From: Methylotenera oryzisoli
Lineage (GTDB): Bacteria > Pseudomonadota > Gammaproteobacteria > Burkholderiales > Methylophilaceae
NCBI GenBank assembly: GCA_945878695.1
Contig: CAMDXI010000010.1
Coordinates: 1-45,617 of the forward strand
Direction: 5' to 3'
Length of the DNA: 45,617 nt
Position 1 is the stretch's first letter; each line of letters opens with the position of its first letter. Under the pieces are notes generated by a model. The model had not been told where the DNA came from. It made no database searches and saw nothing but the letters and a program-made list of their open reading frames with translations. Shown here in pieces: positions 18,966 to 28,101 of this stretch. The position numbers and the translations under genes were made by a program.

Positions 18966-19985
18966 TTATTTCTCGTGGCCAAACACGCGTGGTTGGGTGA
19001 GCGCATCGATCAGTGGCACGCACATATTCATGATCAGTACAGAAAAAGCCACGCCATCAGGGTAGCCGCCGTAGACCCGAATTAAATAGGTCAAGACACC
19101 CACGCCGGCGGCAAAAACCAGTTTGCCTTTGGGGGTGGTGGGGCCGCTGACCGGGTCGGTGATGATGAAAAAAGCACACAATAAAGAAGCGCCACTGACG
19201 ATGTGGAATGCCGGATTGGCATAGTGGCTAGGGTCCATCAAGTAGAAGGCGCCGGCCATGCCACTTAAAGCCAGTAAAAAAGCCGTGGGCAAATGCCAGC
19301 TGATAATCCGCTGTTGCAATAAATACAGCCCGCCTAATAAATAAGCGGCCGTTACCAATTCTTGGCCTTGCCCACCAAAATGCCCAAAGATCGGTGCCTG
19401 GCTAATGCTCGCCACGTCTTTGTTTAGCATCAGTTGGGTTTTCAAGTAGTCCAGTGGGGTGGCCGAGCTGATGGCATCCACCGTCATGGAGGCCGGCAGG
19501 GGTTGCTGGAAGATAAAGCTTAATTGCTCAGACCAGCTTAAGGGTTGAGTGGCCAGTGCTAGCGGCGCTGGCCATTTGGTCATAATCAGTGGAAAGGAAA
19601 TCAGCAAGACAGCGTAGCCGACCATGGCTGGGTTAAAGGGGTTGTAACCTAAGCCGCCGTAGAGTTGTTTGGCAATGACAATGGCAAAAAACGTGCCGAC
19701 CACCACCACCCACCAAGGCGCTAAGGCAGGCAGGGAAAGCGCCAGCAACCAGGCAGTGACGACGGCGCTGAGGTCCATTAAATAGGGTTGGATGGGGCGT
19801 TGACGCAGTTTCAGCAAGGCCGCTTCGGTAATCAAGGCGGTGCTGGTGGCCAATACCAGCGACACCACAATGCCGGCGCCGTAAACATAGGTGTAAGCGG
19901 CAATACCTGGCACCAACGCCAACAACACTTTGAACATGATGGTGCTGACGGTGGGTGCGTTGCTGATGTAGGGGGAACGGTTCAT
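18966..19985 (-). CDS. rsxD: Rnf/Rsx complex subunit D
   Basis: Membrane subunit with a covalently bound FMN. The 339-residue protein has multiple hydrophobic helices, begins with SPYISNAPTVSTIMFKVLLALVPGIAAY and carries DAISSATPLDYLK, where the Thr in SATP is the flavin attachment residue of RnfD. PFNPAMVGYAVLLISFP and TDPVSGPTTPKGKLVFAAGVGVLTYLIRVYGGYPDGVAFSVL are typical. It lies two bases after rsxC. Confidence 0.96.
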   Translation of the reverse strand: MNRSPYISNAPTVSTIMFKVLLALVPGIAAYTYVYGAGIVVSLVLATSTALITEAALLKLRQRPIQPYLMDLSAVVTAWLLALSLPALAPWWVVVVGTFFAIVIAKQLYGGLGYNPFNPAMVGYAVLLISFPLIMTKWPAPLALATQPLSWSEQLSFIFQQPLPASMTVDAISSATPLDYLKTQLMLNKDVASISQAPIFGHFGGQGQELVTAAYLLGGLYLLQQRIISWHLPTAFLLALSGMAGAFYLMDPSHYANPAFHIVSGASLLCAFFIITDPVSGPTTPKGKLVFAAGVGVLTYLIRVYGGYPDGVAFSVLIMNMCVPLIDALTQPRVFGHEK

Positions 19986-19987
19986 TT

Positions 19988-21868
19988 TTATCCTTTATCC
20001 TGCTCACTTGTGTCGGACTCAGTGAGCTTGCGGGCTTTTTCGCGAATGGCGTCGGTCTGCTTGATTTCCGCTTGCACGCTGGGACTGACATTTTCCGTGT
20101 TTTTTGGCGCTAGCCCGGCTTGTGCCGCCGCCAGTTTGGCGGCTTTGGCACGTTCTATGGCCGCTGCGATCAAGGCTTGTTTGTCCGCCGGCGTGACTTG
20201 AGCGTCTGCATTGCTAGGAGCCGGCTTGCTGGCGGCCGGTTCAGTCGCCGTTGGGCCGTTGGCTAACTTTTGCGCTTTAGCACGGGCAATGGCCGCAGCA
20301 ATGGCGGCTTGCTTGTCTGAGACAGCGCTGTCGCTTGGCGTTGCTGATGGGGTCGCCTCGGCCGCATCGGCTTGAGCAGACGCTTCAGTTTTGTTGGCCG
20401 CCGCGCGTTCGGCATGCTTTTGCGCCCTTTCTAGTTTTTCGCGCTCTATGCGTGCCAATCTAAAATCATTGCGTTCGCGTGCCAGGTCGGCCGCTTCTTT
20501 GGCTTTATCGGCAGCAATAATTTCGCTTTTTGCGTAGCGGTAATACTGCACCAGCGGAATGGTGCTGGGGCAGACGTAGCTGCAGCATCCGCATTCTATG
20601 CAGTCAAATAATTTGTAATCGCGGGCTTTTTCGAAGTTGTCGGATTTGGCAAACCAGTACAGTTCCTGTGGCTGCAAATTGACCGGGCAGGCATCGGCAC
20701 AGCGTGAGCAGCGTATGCATGGCATGGCTGGTGGCGCTGCGGGAAATAAATCCGGCTTGGCGGCGATAATGCAGTTGGCGGCTTTGGTGATGGGCACTTG
20801 GCTGCTGGGTAAATCGAAGCCCATCATGGGGCCACCCATGATGAAATGGCTGGTGTTGGCCTGCGCCCCACCGGCAGCGGCGATTAAATCGCTCAGTGGT
20901 GTGCCAAACAGCACCTCAAAGTTTTGCGGGCTAGCGACGTTGCCAGTAACGGTGACGATGCGACTAATGGAAGGCTCACCAAAAGCAAAGTAGCGGTGGA
21001 TAGCTAGCACCGTCGCTACGTTAAATACTTGCACGCCCAAATCGGTTGAGCGTTTGTCACTGGGAATTTCCAAGTCGAGCAACAAGTGTATGAGTCGACG
21101 GGCATCGCCACTCGGGTAGAGCGTGGGCACCACTTTGACTAAAGCTTGGCCTTGTTGGCAGGCTACTTTCATGGCCTCGCCTGCCGCCGTTTTGTTATCC
21201 TCTATGCCTATCAGGCAGGTTTCGGCGCCCAATAAATGCTTCACGATTTCTATGCCGGCGACAATTTCATCGGCACGCTCGCGCATCAGCATGTCGTCGC
21301 AAGTGATGTAGGGTTCGCATTCAGCAGCATTGATAATCAGCGTGTGTATGGGCGATTGGCTGTTGCTGCGCAATTTGATGTGGCTAGGAAAAGTGGCGCC
21401 ACCTAAGCCGACTATGCCCGATAACCGTAAACTGTCGACCAGATTTTTTTTATCGCTGAGTCGCCAGTTGATGGGCTGTAATGGGCCCCATTCGTCCAAG
21501 CCATCGCAGCTTAGGGTGATGCAGGTGTCGGGTAAGCCAGATGGGTGCGGTATGACTTGCTCATCTATGGCGGTCACGGTGCCGGAAGTGGGCGCGTGTA
21601 TGGCCGCTGAAACCGTGCCTTCGGCTTCCGCCAACAATTGGCCTTTAAGCACTCGGTCGCCAACTTTGACTAATACTTTGGGTAAATACCCGACGTGTTG
21701 GCGTAGCGGCAGGACCAATGTTTTTGGTGTGCTGAGTTTGGTAATAGGCCGCGTGTTGGATTCGGCTTTATGCTCAGGCGGGTGCACGCCACCGTTAAAG
21801 GCGTAGACATCGTTATCGCGGCCTAAGCCTAGTAATAAGCGGCTGGCTAAATTGAGTAGGGCGTTCAT
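19988..21868 (-). CDS. rsxC: Rnf/Rsx complex subunit C
   Basis: Peripheral subunit that oxidises or reduces NADH and passes electrons to RsxB. The start at 21868 ([17 protein letters not shown]) is chosen because it overlaps the rsxB stop as ATGA, giving 626 residues. Parts in order: an N-terminal RnfC barrel-like domain with [11 protein letters not shown], the NuoF-like region [16 protein letters not shown], an SLBB segment, two [4Fe-4S] motifs [12 protein letters not shown] and [12 protein letters not shown], and a long Ala/Lys-rich tail. The tail repeats [18 protein letters not shown] / [18 protein letters not shown], as in E. coli RsxC. Confidence 0.95.
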   Translation of the reverse strand: MNALLNLASRLLLGLGRDNDVYAFNGGVHPPEHKAESNTRPITKLSTPKTLVLPLRQHVGYLPKVLVKVGDRVLKGQLLAEAEGTVSAAIHAPTSGTVTAIDEQVIPHPSGLPDTCITLSCDGLDEWGPLQPINWRLSDKKNLVDSLRLSGIVGLGGATFPSHIKLRSNSQSPIHTLIINAAECEPYITCDDMLMRERADEIVAGIEIVKHLLGAETCLIGIEDNKTAAGEAMKVACQQGQALVKVVPTLYPSGDARRLIHLLLDLEIPSDKRSTDLGVQVFNVATVLAIHRYFAFGEPSISRIVTVTGNVASPQNFEVLFGTPLSDLIAAAGGAQANTSHFIMGGPMMGFDLPSSQVPITKAANCIIAAKPDLFPAAPPAMPCIRCSRCADACPVNLQPQELYWFAKSDNFEKARDYKLFDCIECGCCSYVCPSTIPLVQYYRYAKSEIIAADKAKEAADLARERNDFRLARIEREKLERAQKHAERAAANKTEASAQADAAEATPSATPSDSAVSDKQAAIAAAIARAKAQKLANGPTATEPAASKPAPSNADAQVTPADKQALIAAAIERAKAAKLAAAQAGLAPKNTENVSPSVQAEIKQTDAIREKARKLTESDTSEQDKG

Positions 21869-22428
21869 GTGGTATGGGCGTGCATGGGGGCAATGGGAAT
21901 GATGGGGTATTTCCATTTCCAGTTATCCGGTTGTTCGGCTATCGCTTGCATGCTGATGCAATCGACTGGGCAGGGCGCAAGGCACAGTTCGCAGCCAGTG
22001 CATTCGGAAGCAATGATGGTGTGCATGTGCTTGGCCGCGCCCAATATGGCATCAACCGGGCAAGCTTGTATGCACAGCGTGCAGCCTATGCAAGTGGCTT
22101 CATCGATGAAGGCCACGGATTTGGGTTTGGGAATACCGTGTTCGGCATTCAGCGGCTTGTATTCCACGCCCATTAAATCGGCCAGTGCGCGTGCTCCGGC
22201 ATCTCCGCCCGGTGGGCATTGGTTGATGTCGGCTTCACCGGCGGCAATCGCTGTGGCATAGGGTTTGCAACCAGGGTAGCCGCATTGGCCGCATTGCGTT
22301 TGGGGCAAGATGGCATCGATGCGCGCCACCAATGGGTCGCCCTCGACTTTGAAGAGTAAGGCGGATATGCCTAAGAGCACGCCCAGTGTTAGGGCTAGGC
22401 CAAGCATAATGTATAGAGCAGTGAGCAT
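21865..22428 (-). CDS. rsxB: Rnf/Rsx complex subunit B, iron-sulfur
   Basis: Ferredoxin-like subunit of 187 residues. It has an N-terminal membrane helix (residues 3-25), a four-Cys cluster motif [13 protein letters not shown] preceded by AILPQTQ, and two [4Fe-4S] ferredoxin motifs [16 protein letters not shown] and [16 protein letters not shown]. It follows rsxA by ten bases and overlaps rsxC by four (ATGA). All cluster ligands appear intact. Confidence 0.97.
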   Translation of the reverse strand: MLTALYIMLGLALTLGVLLGISALLFKVEGDPLVARIDAILPQTQCGQCGYPGCKPYATAIAAGEADINQCPPGGDAGARALADLMGVEYKPLNAEHGIPKPKSVAFIDEATCIGCTLCIQACPVDAILGAAKHMHTIIASECTGCELCLAPCPVDCISMQAIAEQPDNWKWKYPIIPIAPMHAHTT

Positions 22429-22438
22429 GCGTATTAAG

Positions 22439-23032
22439 CTAGTATTTATCTAGGCCGGCAAAGCCCATGAAAGCCAAACTCATTAAGGCTGCCGTGACCA
22501 TGGCGATGGCCGATCCTTTGAGCGCCATTGGTACATCGGCCGCTTCCAGGCGTTCACGCATGGAAGCAAACAGTATCAATACCAGTGAAAACCCAAGTGC
22601 CCCACCTAGACCAAAAAATAAGGACTCAATAAAGCTGTGGCTGGCCTGGGCGTTCAATAGGGGTATGCCTAGCACCGCGCAGTTGGTGGTGATTAAAGGC
22701 AAGAAGATGCCCAAGCCTTGGTAGAGTGGGGGGAAGTTTTTCTCCATGACCATCTCGGTCAGTTGCACGACGCCGGCAATGACGACAATGAAGGAAAGGG
22801 TGCGCAGGTATTGCAGGTTATTGGCTTCCAGCAAGTAGTGATTGATGCCCCAACTGGTCATGGAGCCTATGCTTAGCACAAAGGCGGTGGCGCCAGCCAT
22901 GCCTATTGACGCTTCCAGTTTTTTAGACACGCCCATAAAGGGGCATAGGCCCAATATTTTAACCAGCACGATGTTGTTAACCAGCACGGTGCCAATCAGG
23001 ATCATGATGTAATGATGTAAGTCTGTGGTCAT
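22439..23032 (-). CDS. rsxA: Rnf/Rsx complex subunit A
   Basis: First gene of the six-gene rsxABCDGE operon. The 197-residue protein consists of six hydrophobic segments; [57 protein letters not shown] and [22 protein letters not shown] are family signatures. In E. coli the complex keeps the redox sensor SoxR reduced; in other bacteria it drives ferredoxin reduction for N2 fixation. No soxR or nif gene is visible here, so its partner is unknown. Confidence 0.97.
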   Translation of the reverse strand: MTTDLHHYIMILIGTVLVNNIVLVKILGLCPFMGVSKKLEASIGMAGATAFVLSIGSMTSWGINHYLLEANNLQYLRTLSFIVVIAGVVQLTEMVMEKNFPPLYQGLGIFLPLITTNCAVLGIPLLNAQASHSFIESLFFGLGGALGFSLVLILFASMRERLEAADVPMALKGSAIAMVTAALMSLAFMGFAGLDKY

Positions 23033-23057
23033 AGTCAGTTTTTGAGTGTGTGGCTAA

Positions 23058-23063
23058 ATTATA
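23058..23063 (-). promoter_or_regulatory. Probable -10 element for rsxA
   Basis: Perfect TATAAT on the minus strand, predicted start near 23051 and a 19-base leader before rsxA. No good -35 sits at 17 bases, so the promoter may need an activator. Confidence 0.45.
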
Positions 23064-23231
23064 CTGTGTTTGTGCGTAGCTTAATTAGCTCACTTTAATG
23101 GGCTGTTTGGTCAAGCCTAACTTAAGCAAAAAGGAGTGCAATATACCCTTAACAAGGGGGATGCCAAAGCTTGCTTTATTATACCCATATAAGCGTATTG
23201 AATAAACGCACATTGCGCTTAGGGTTAAGGC

Positions 23232-23260
23232 TGCAAGGCTTGCAACTTATGCGCGCATAA
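23232..23260. repeat. Two adjacent palindromes upstream of dapA
   Basis: TGCAAG-G-CTTGCA (23232-23244) and TTATGCGCGCATAA (23247-23260) lie two bases apart, some 45-70 bases upstream of the predicted dapA transcription start and between the divergent rsxA and dapA genes. Such placement is typical for an activator or repressor site; no regulator is identified. Confidence 0.5.
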
Positions 23261-23291
23261 ATTGTATTTTCAGCAGGCTTTTAAGTTAAAA

Positions 23292-23297
23292 TATAAT
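23292..23297 (+). promoter_or_regulatory. Probable -10 element for dapA
   Basis: TATAAT with a predicted start near 23304 and an 18-base leader. No clear -35 element is found at the usual distance. Confidence 0.45.
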
Positions 23298-23321
23298 ATT
23301 CTGACTAGTTTAGGTTAGCGT

Positions 23322-24215
23322 ATGTTGCAAGCAAGTGCAGTCGCTCAGGGTAGCTTGGTGGCCATCGTCACGCCGATGTTTGAAGACGGCAGTTTAGACA
23401 TCCCCTCTTTAAACGCATTGATCGAATTCCATATAGCGCAAGGCAGTGATGGCATAGTCATCGTCGGCACCACGGGCGAATCGCCTACGGTGGATTTTGA
23501 CGAGCATTGCTTGCTAATCAAAACCGCGGTTGAGCAAGTGCGTGGCCGTGTGCCTGTGATTGCCGGCACCGGCGCCAATTCAACTAAAGAAGCCATAGCG
23601 CTTACGCAAAAAGCCAAAGAGTTGGGCGTGGACGCTTGTTTGTTGGTGGCGCCTTACTACAACAAACCCACTCAAGAAGGCTTGTATCAGCACTTTAAGG
23701 CCATTGCCGATGCGGTTGCTATCCCACAAATTTTATACAATGTGCCCGGTCGGACCGGTTGCGACATCAGCAACGACACGGTTTTACGCTTGGCCCAACA
23801 CACCAATATCATAGGCATCAAAGACGCCACCGGTGGCATAGAGCGCGGTACCGATTTGTTGTTGCGTGCGCCCCAAGACTTTGCGGTATTGAGTGGCGAC
23901 GATGCTACGGCCATGAGTTTGATGTTATTGGGTGGCAAGGGCGTGATATCCGTGACTGCCAATGTGGCACCAAAATTGATGCACGATATGTGCGTAGCGG
24001 CCATGGCCGGCGACGCAGTCAAAGCGCGAGGCATTAATGCCAAACTGTTCGGTTTACACCAAAAACTGTTCGTGGAAGCCAACCCCATTCCAGTGAAATG
24101 GGTCTTGCAAGAAATGGGTTTAATTAAAGCCGGCATACGCTTGCCCATGGTGCCTTTGTCTGCCGCGTACCACGATGTATTACGCGCCGCCTGCAAGCCG
24201 GCACAACTGTTGTAA
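23322..24215 (+). CDS. dapA: 4-hydroxy-tetrahydrodipicolinate synthase DapA
   Basis: Condenses pyruvate with aspartate semialdehyde, the first committed step to lysine and meso-diaminopimelate. The 297-residue TIM barrel has the Schiff-base Lys167 in IGIKDATGG, Tyr139 in YNVPGRTG, and the Thr pair in GTTGESPT (about 50-51). [21 protein letters not shown] near the C-terminus is also typical. Followed by bamC after 50 bases, the standard dapA-bamC order. Confidence 0.97.
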   Translation: MLQASAVAQGSLVAIVTPMFEDGSLDIPSLNALIEFHIAQGSDGIVIVGTTGESPTVDFDEHCLLIKTAVEQVRGRVPVIAGTGANSTKEAIALTQKAKELGVDACLLVAPYYNKPTQEGLYQHFKAIADAVAIPQILYNVPGRTGCDISNDTVLRLAQHTNIIGIKDATGGIERGTDLLLRAPQDFAVLSGDDATAMSLMLLGGKGVISVTANVAPKLMHDMCVAAMAGDAVKARGINAKLFGLHQKLFVEANPIPVKWVLQEMGLIKAGIRLPMVPLSAAYHDVLRAACKPAQLL

Positions 24216-24265
24216 GCCAATCTAGAACGGTTTCAAACGATTTACTTTTGAGGTTAACGAAACAA

Positions 24266-25516
24266 ATGAATATCAAACACAGCGCTCTTTACCTATTGAT
24301 GCTTGCCAGTTTGGCGGCGTGCGATTCCATTCCGTTCATCAATAACACCTCGGATTACAAAGGCGCGGCGCGTTCGCGTCCATTGGAAGTACCCCCGGAT
24401 CTAACCGCCAGCCCAGTCAGCGATGCATACAGTATTCCTGGTAGCACCAACTACTCCAGTTACAGCCAAGCACAAGAAGGCCAAGAAGTGGCCGTGGAAA
24501 AAGTCTTGGCCACACCCGATGGCGTGCGTTTGGAAAGGGCAGGCGCGCAACGTTGGTTAGTGGTGAATGCGCCAGCTGAAAAGGTCTGGCCGGTGGTGTT
24601 GGAATTTTGGGCAGACCAAGGTTTTGCCGTGCGCTCAGAAAATGCGCAATTGGGTGTGATGGAAACCGAGTGGTTGGATGCCGAGTCCATCAAAAAGGAT
24701 GAGAAAGCCGGTTTGGGTGACCGTTTTGACAAGATGCTGGATAAGTTATCCGGTTACGCCGACAAGAAAAAATTTCGCACGCGTTTGGATAGAGGCGAAG
24801 AACCCAACACCACTGAGATATACATGACGCATCGCTCGGTTTCCAGCGCACCCGATGACGGTAAAAATCGAATTAAAACGCAGTTAGGCGAAATCGATAC
24901 CGGCTATAAGTTGGATAGCAAAACACCGGTAGCCGAAGACGCTAGAGAAGCCGAATACGATGCCGAATTGTTGCGTAGACTCATGGTCAAATTGGGCGTG
25001 GAAGAGCAAAAATCCAAAACCATCATGGCGCAAGGCGTGACCATTAAACGCGCCGACGTTAGAAAAGAGGCCGATGGCAGTGCTAGCCTGATATTAAACG
25101 ACACATTTGATCGCGCATGGCGCCGAGTAGGCTTGGCCTTAGACCGAGTGGGTTTTGTGATTGAAGACAAAGACCGTTCTAAGGGCCTATTCTTTGTTCG
25201 CTATGCCGACGTGGATATCGACGACGGTCCTAAGAAAAAGAAAGGTTTGTTGGACACCTTAAAATTCTGGGGTAACGAAGACAAAAAAGAAAGCGCGGCT
25301 GCTGCGTCTAAAGACGATAAAAGCATGATAGAAAAATTGAAGTTCTGGGGCACCGATGACAAGGCAAAAGTAAACCCAGAAAAACAATACCGCATTAAAG
25401 TGGCGGATGGCGACAAGGATAACAGCGTGGTAACGGTGGTGGATAAAGACGGCACACGCGTTGCCACGACCACGGCCAATCGCATTGTCGCCTTGATGTA
25501 CGAGCAATTGAAATAA
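24266..25516 (+). CDS. bamC: Outer-membrane assembly lipoprotein BamC (NlpB)
   Basis: Lipoprotein of the BAM complex that inserts outer-membrane beta-barrels. From the ATG at 24266 it has 416 residues: a lipoprotein signal ending LAAC, the unstructured BamC N-terminal region SRPLEVPPDLTASP that contacts BamD, then two helix-grip domains (about residues 85-210 and 250-415). The second contains a lysine-rich insertion holding two copies of an LKFWG motif (about 332-336 and 358-362). An earlier in-frame TTG at 24248 is unlikely. It sits between dapA and the metallo-beta-lactamase gene. Confidence 0.9.
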   Translation: MNIKHSALYLLMLASLAACDSIPFINNTSDYKGAARSRPLEVPPDLTASPVSDAYSIPGSTNYSSYSQAQEGQEVAVEKVLATPDGVRLERAGAQRWLVVNAPAEKVWPVVLEFWADQGFAVRSENAQLGVMETEWLDAESIKKDEKAGLGDRFDKMLDKLSGYADKKKFRTRLDRGEEPNTTEIYMTHRSVSSAPDDGKNRIKTQLGEIDTGYKLDSKTPVAEDAREAEYDAELLRRLMVKLGVEEQKSKTIMAQGVTIKRADVRKEADGSASLILNDTFDRAWRRVGLALDRVGFVIEDKDRSKGLFFVRYADVDIDDGPKKKKGLLDTLKFWGNEDKKESAAAASKDDKSMIEKLKFWGTDDKAKVNPEKQYRIKVADGDKDNSVVTVVDKDGTRVATTTANRIVALMYEQLK

Positions 25517-25538
25517 GCCCTCAAGTTTACTATTTCCT

Positions 25539-26312
25539 ATGCGCTTTGCCTCATTAGGCAGTGGCAGTGCTGGCAATGCCTTAGTGGTGCAGGCCGGCAG
25601 CACCTGCCTAATGTTGGATTGCGGTTTTAGTATAAAAGAAACGCTGGCCAGGTTGGCCAGGGTGCAGCTAGATCCCAGTCATATTAACGGCATCGTCATC
25701 ACCCATGAGCACGATGACCATGCTGGCGGCGCCTTTAAATTTGCTGCCAAATTCAACATTCCTGTCTGGCTAAGTTACGGCACCCTGAAAATGGTAGACC
25801 GCTACATGCCCAATCAGCACAGTCTGGATTTGCGTGTGGTGGACAGTCACCGTGCTTTTGCCATCCAAGGTATAGAAGTCCAGCCATACCCAGTGCCGCA
25901 TGACGCCCGCGAACCCATACAATGCGTGTTCTCTGATGGCGATAAGCGCCTAGGTGTGCTCACCGATGTGGGCAGAACTACGCCCCACATAGAACAAACC
26001 TTAAGTGCCTGCCATGCCTTAGTTTTAGAATGCAATCACGATGCCGGCATGCTTAAAGTCGGGCCCTACAGTCGGTCACTTAAAGAACGCGTTGGGGGCG
26101 ATTTGGGGCATTTGGAGAATTTAGCCTCGGCGAACATTCTGGCGAAATTAGATAACAGTCAATTGCAACACATCGTCGCGGCGCATTTGAGTGCAAAGAA
26201 CAATACCCCGGATCTGGCCAAGCAAGCGTTGGCAGGGGTGTTAAATTGTCAAACGGATTGGGTGGCGGTAGCCGATCAGGCGCTGGGTTTGGATTGGCGT
26301 GAAATAGGCTAA
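25539..26312 (+). CDS. Metallo-beta-lactamase-fold hydrolase, YycJ-like
   Basis: A 257-residue protein with MRFASLGSGSAGNALVVQAG and LMLDCGFS at the start, the zinc-binding VITHEHDDHAGG (HxHxDH), AYPVPHDA-like PYPVPHDAREP, VLTDVGRTTPH, and LECNHDAGML, the pattern of the YycJ/WalJ-type subfamily. Members act on nucleic acids or have unknown substrates; a role in DNA repair or RNA processing is only a guess. It lies 22 bases after bamC and ends at a strong terminator. Confidence 0.85.
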   Translation: MRFASLGSGSAGNALVVQAGSTCLMLDCGFSIKETLARLARVQLDPSHINGIVITHEHDDHAGGAFKFAAKFNIPVWLSYGTLKMVDRYMPNQHSLDLRVVDSHRAFAIQGIEVQPYPVPHDAREPIQCVFSDGDKRLGVLTDVGRTTPHIEQTLSACHALVLECNHDAGMLKVGPYSRSLKERVGGDLGHLENLASANILAKLDNSQLQHIVAAHLSAKNNTPDLAKQALAGVLNCQTDWVAVADQALGLDWREIG

Positions 26313-26330
26313 GAGGAAGCGACACAAATA

Positions 26331-26357
26331 AAAAAGCCGACCAAGGTCGGCTTTTTT
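26331..26357. terminator. Bidirectional terminator after the metallo-beta-lactamase gene
   Basis: AAAAA-GCCGACC-AA-GGTCGGC-TTTTTT, a seven-pair GC stem extended by A-T pairs, with T runs in both directions. It ends the dapA-bamC transcript and also the lipoprotein gene that faces it. Confidence 0.9.
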
Positions 26358-26376
26358 ATTGCGTGCAAAGAGCTAA

Positions 26377-26556
26377 TTACTTAGCAGCTTCAGCAGGAGC
26401 TGCAGCAGCTTCAGCAGCAGGAGCAGCTTCAGCAGCAGCTTCAGCAGCAGGAGCTTCAACAGCAGCAGGAGCTTCAACAGGAGCTTCAGCAGCTTTTTCG
26501 CCACAAGCAGTAACAGCAAGAGCTAATAATGCAGCAAGTAGAATAGAACGTGTCAT
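26377..26556 (-). CDS. Small Ala/Glu/Pro-rich lipoprotein
   Basis: A 59-residue protein. MTRSILLAALLALAVTAC is a typical lipoprotein signal with Cys18 after the lipobox VTAC; the mature part is GEKAAEAPVEAPAAVEAPA followed by further irregular repeats of AEA, APA and VEA, ending AEAAK. AAGGA lies seven bases before the ATG, and the terminator at 26331 follows. Its codon choice differs from its neighbours: nearly all alanines use GCT (two GCA), and prolines use CCT, as in strongly expressed genes. Residues after Cys18 lack a folded domain; it may be a periplasmic spacer or tether. No family name is recognised. Function unknown. Confidence 0.85.
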   Translation of the reverse strand: MTRSILLAALLALAVTACGEKAAEAPVEAPAAVEAPAAEAAAEAAPAAEAAAAPAEAAK

Positions 26557-26806
26557 TTTATTTCCTTAAGGTTTACAACGGGTTAAAAAAGCTTTTTCGA
26601 TAGACGCTAAAAAGTTTTATCTAATAAGCAATACCGAGTGAGGCAAATTTTACCAGCAATTATAAAAAAAACCAGTATTTTTCCGCAGATAAAGGCGGAT
26701 ATTTGTAAAAAGTTTATTTTATTACATTTTTTTACAATTTATGAGGGTTTTTTGCTGATTTTATTAAGCATAAGCCGTGCCACTATTTATTGATTAGTCA
26801 GCCGGA

Positions 26807-27985
26807 TTACTCAGAAAAATGCAGGTAGCCGGCTAAATACCAGGCATAAAATATCGCATGCAATTCGTCATTATTTAAGTGGCTCAATAAGTCAGCTGCG
26901 CTTAGTTGCCGGTAATCGGCTAATTCTTTTAGAGTGGCTGCGGCCTCGCCGGTACAGGTGGTCATTTCGCCGTTTAGGTAAAAACGCTGACCTTCAAATA
27001 GCATCAGGCTTTTCAAATCCAAGCTCAGTCCACGACTGCTTGCTTGTTTAAGGAAAGCCATTTGGCTTATTTTTTTATTGGTATCGAATACCACGTGGCT
27101 TTTAGGTTCGGATAAATAGCACCCAAGAAACTCAGCCACCGTGCTGCTTGACCAATTTATGCTTTGCAGTTGCGCACTAACGGAGGCGACCATGTCGGCG
27201 CCAATCTCAGCTGGGTGCGCTTGCAAGCTTAAGTCGGCATCTTGGTACATACCTGGCAGTGGAATGGACTCTTGATTGATTTTATCCTGCATAAAGCCGA
27301 AAAATTCACTGGCCAATTCTTGGTTTTTGGGCGCGCGAAAGCCGATCGAATAGGTCATGCAATCCTGCCCGCCATCGGACACGGCGATGCCCCAGTGGGC
27401 TAAATGCGGTGGCAAGTAAAGCATGTCGCCGGCTTCCAATAGCCATTCTTGCTGGGTGTCGAAATTTTTTAATATACGCAGCGGCGCCCCCTCAACCAGG
27501 CTTAAATCGCTTTGTTCGCTAATGCGCCATAAGCGCTTGCCCTGGCCTTGCAATAAGAACACGTCGTAACTGTCAAAGTGCGGGCCTACGCCGCCGCCAT
27601 GCGGGGCATAGCTGACCATGAGGTCATCGAGTCTGGCGTGCGGGATAAAAGAAAATTGCTGCAATAGCGCACTGGCTTCCGGTAAAAAATGGTTGACGCT
27701 TTGCACCAGCAAGGTCCAATTGTGTTCGGCTGTGGGCCTCTCGGGCAAGGCCGCGAAATCGTCTTCAGTGAAGGGCCCGTGCTGCGCGTGCCAAACCCCT
27801 TTTTTGTATTCGACGATGCGCGATTGCACGTCCTCCTCGCAAGCCAATCCGGCCAGCTCTTCAGGACTGAGCAGGCCCTCAAAGTCGGGGATGGCGGCCT
27901 TAATCAGCAAGGGTTTTTTTTGCCAATACTGGTCTAGAAATTCACTGGGCGTCAGTTGGTTTAATAATGCTAATGGCTGATTCAT
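26807..27985 (-). CDS. roxA: Cupin/JmjC-type 2-oxoglutarate oxygenase, RoxA (YcfD)-like
   Basis: The E. coli homologue YcfD/RoxA hydroxylates Arg81 of ribosomal protein L16. The 392-residue protein has an N-terminal JmjC barrel: SEFLDQYWQKKPLLIKAA, iron ligands His136 and Asp138 in PHFDSYDVFLLQGQGKRLWRI, and distal His197 in LPPHLAHWGIAV. The C-terminal half contains the dimerisation and winged-helix regions of that family. It diverges from pyrD. Target assignment rests on family resemblance. Confidence 0.9.
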   Translation of the reverse strand: MNQPLALLNQLTPSEFLDQYWQKKPLLIKAAIPDFEGLLSPEELAGLACEEDVQSRIVEYKKGVWHAQHGPFTEDDFAALPERPTAEHNWTLLVQSVNHFLPEASALLQQFSFIPHARLDDLMVSYAPHGGGVGPHFDSYDVFLLQGQGKRLWRISEQSDLSLVEGAPLRILKNFDTQQEWLLEAGDMLYLPPHLAHWGIAVSDGGQDCMTYSIGFRAPKNQELASEFFGFMQDKINQESIPLPGMYQDADLSLQAHPAEIGADMVASVSAQLQSINWSSSTVAEFLGCYLSEPKSHVVFDTNKKISQMAFLKQASSRGLSLDLKSLMLFEGQRFYLNGEMTTCTGEAAATLKELADYRQLSAADLLSHLNNDELHAIFYAWYLAGYLHFSE

Positions 27986-28101
27986 GGCGATATTTTAATC
28001 GTATTTGCCGTTTATGTTGCGCTAAGCTAAATAATAAAGCGTGGCCATTTGGCTGTTAGCGGCTTGCTTACATAGGCGGCAGAATAAAGTAAAATTGCAG
28101 C

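Noticed and set aside
20000-20450. Ala/Lys repeats in the rsxC 3' end as a DNA repeat array
   Set aside because: They are the protein-level helical repeats known from RsxC, with diverged codons.
23161-23205. 14-codon micro-ORF MPKLALLYPYKRIE between rsxA and dapA
   Set aside because: The G-run before its ATG is too close for a ribosome site, and the predicted dapA start lies downstream of it; considered as a lysine leader peptide but not supported.
23033-23321. Lysine riboswitch before dapA
   Set aside because: The region downstream of the predicted start is only about 18 bases, and none of the conserved lysine-riboswitch segments were seen.
26363-26569. 68-codon plus-strand Ala/Ser-rich ORF
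   Set aside because: It is antisense to the lipoprotein gene, which has a lipobox, ribosome site and terminator; the plus frame has none of these.
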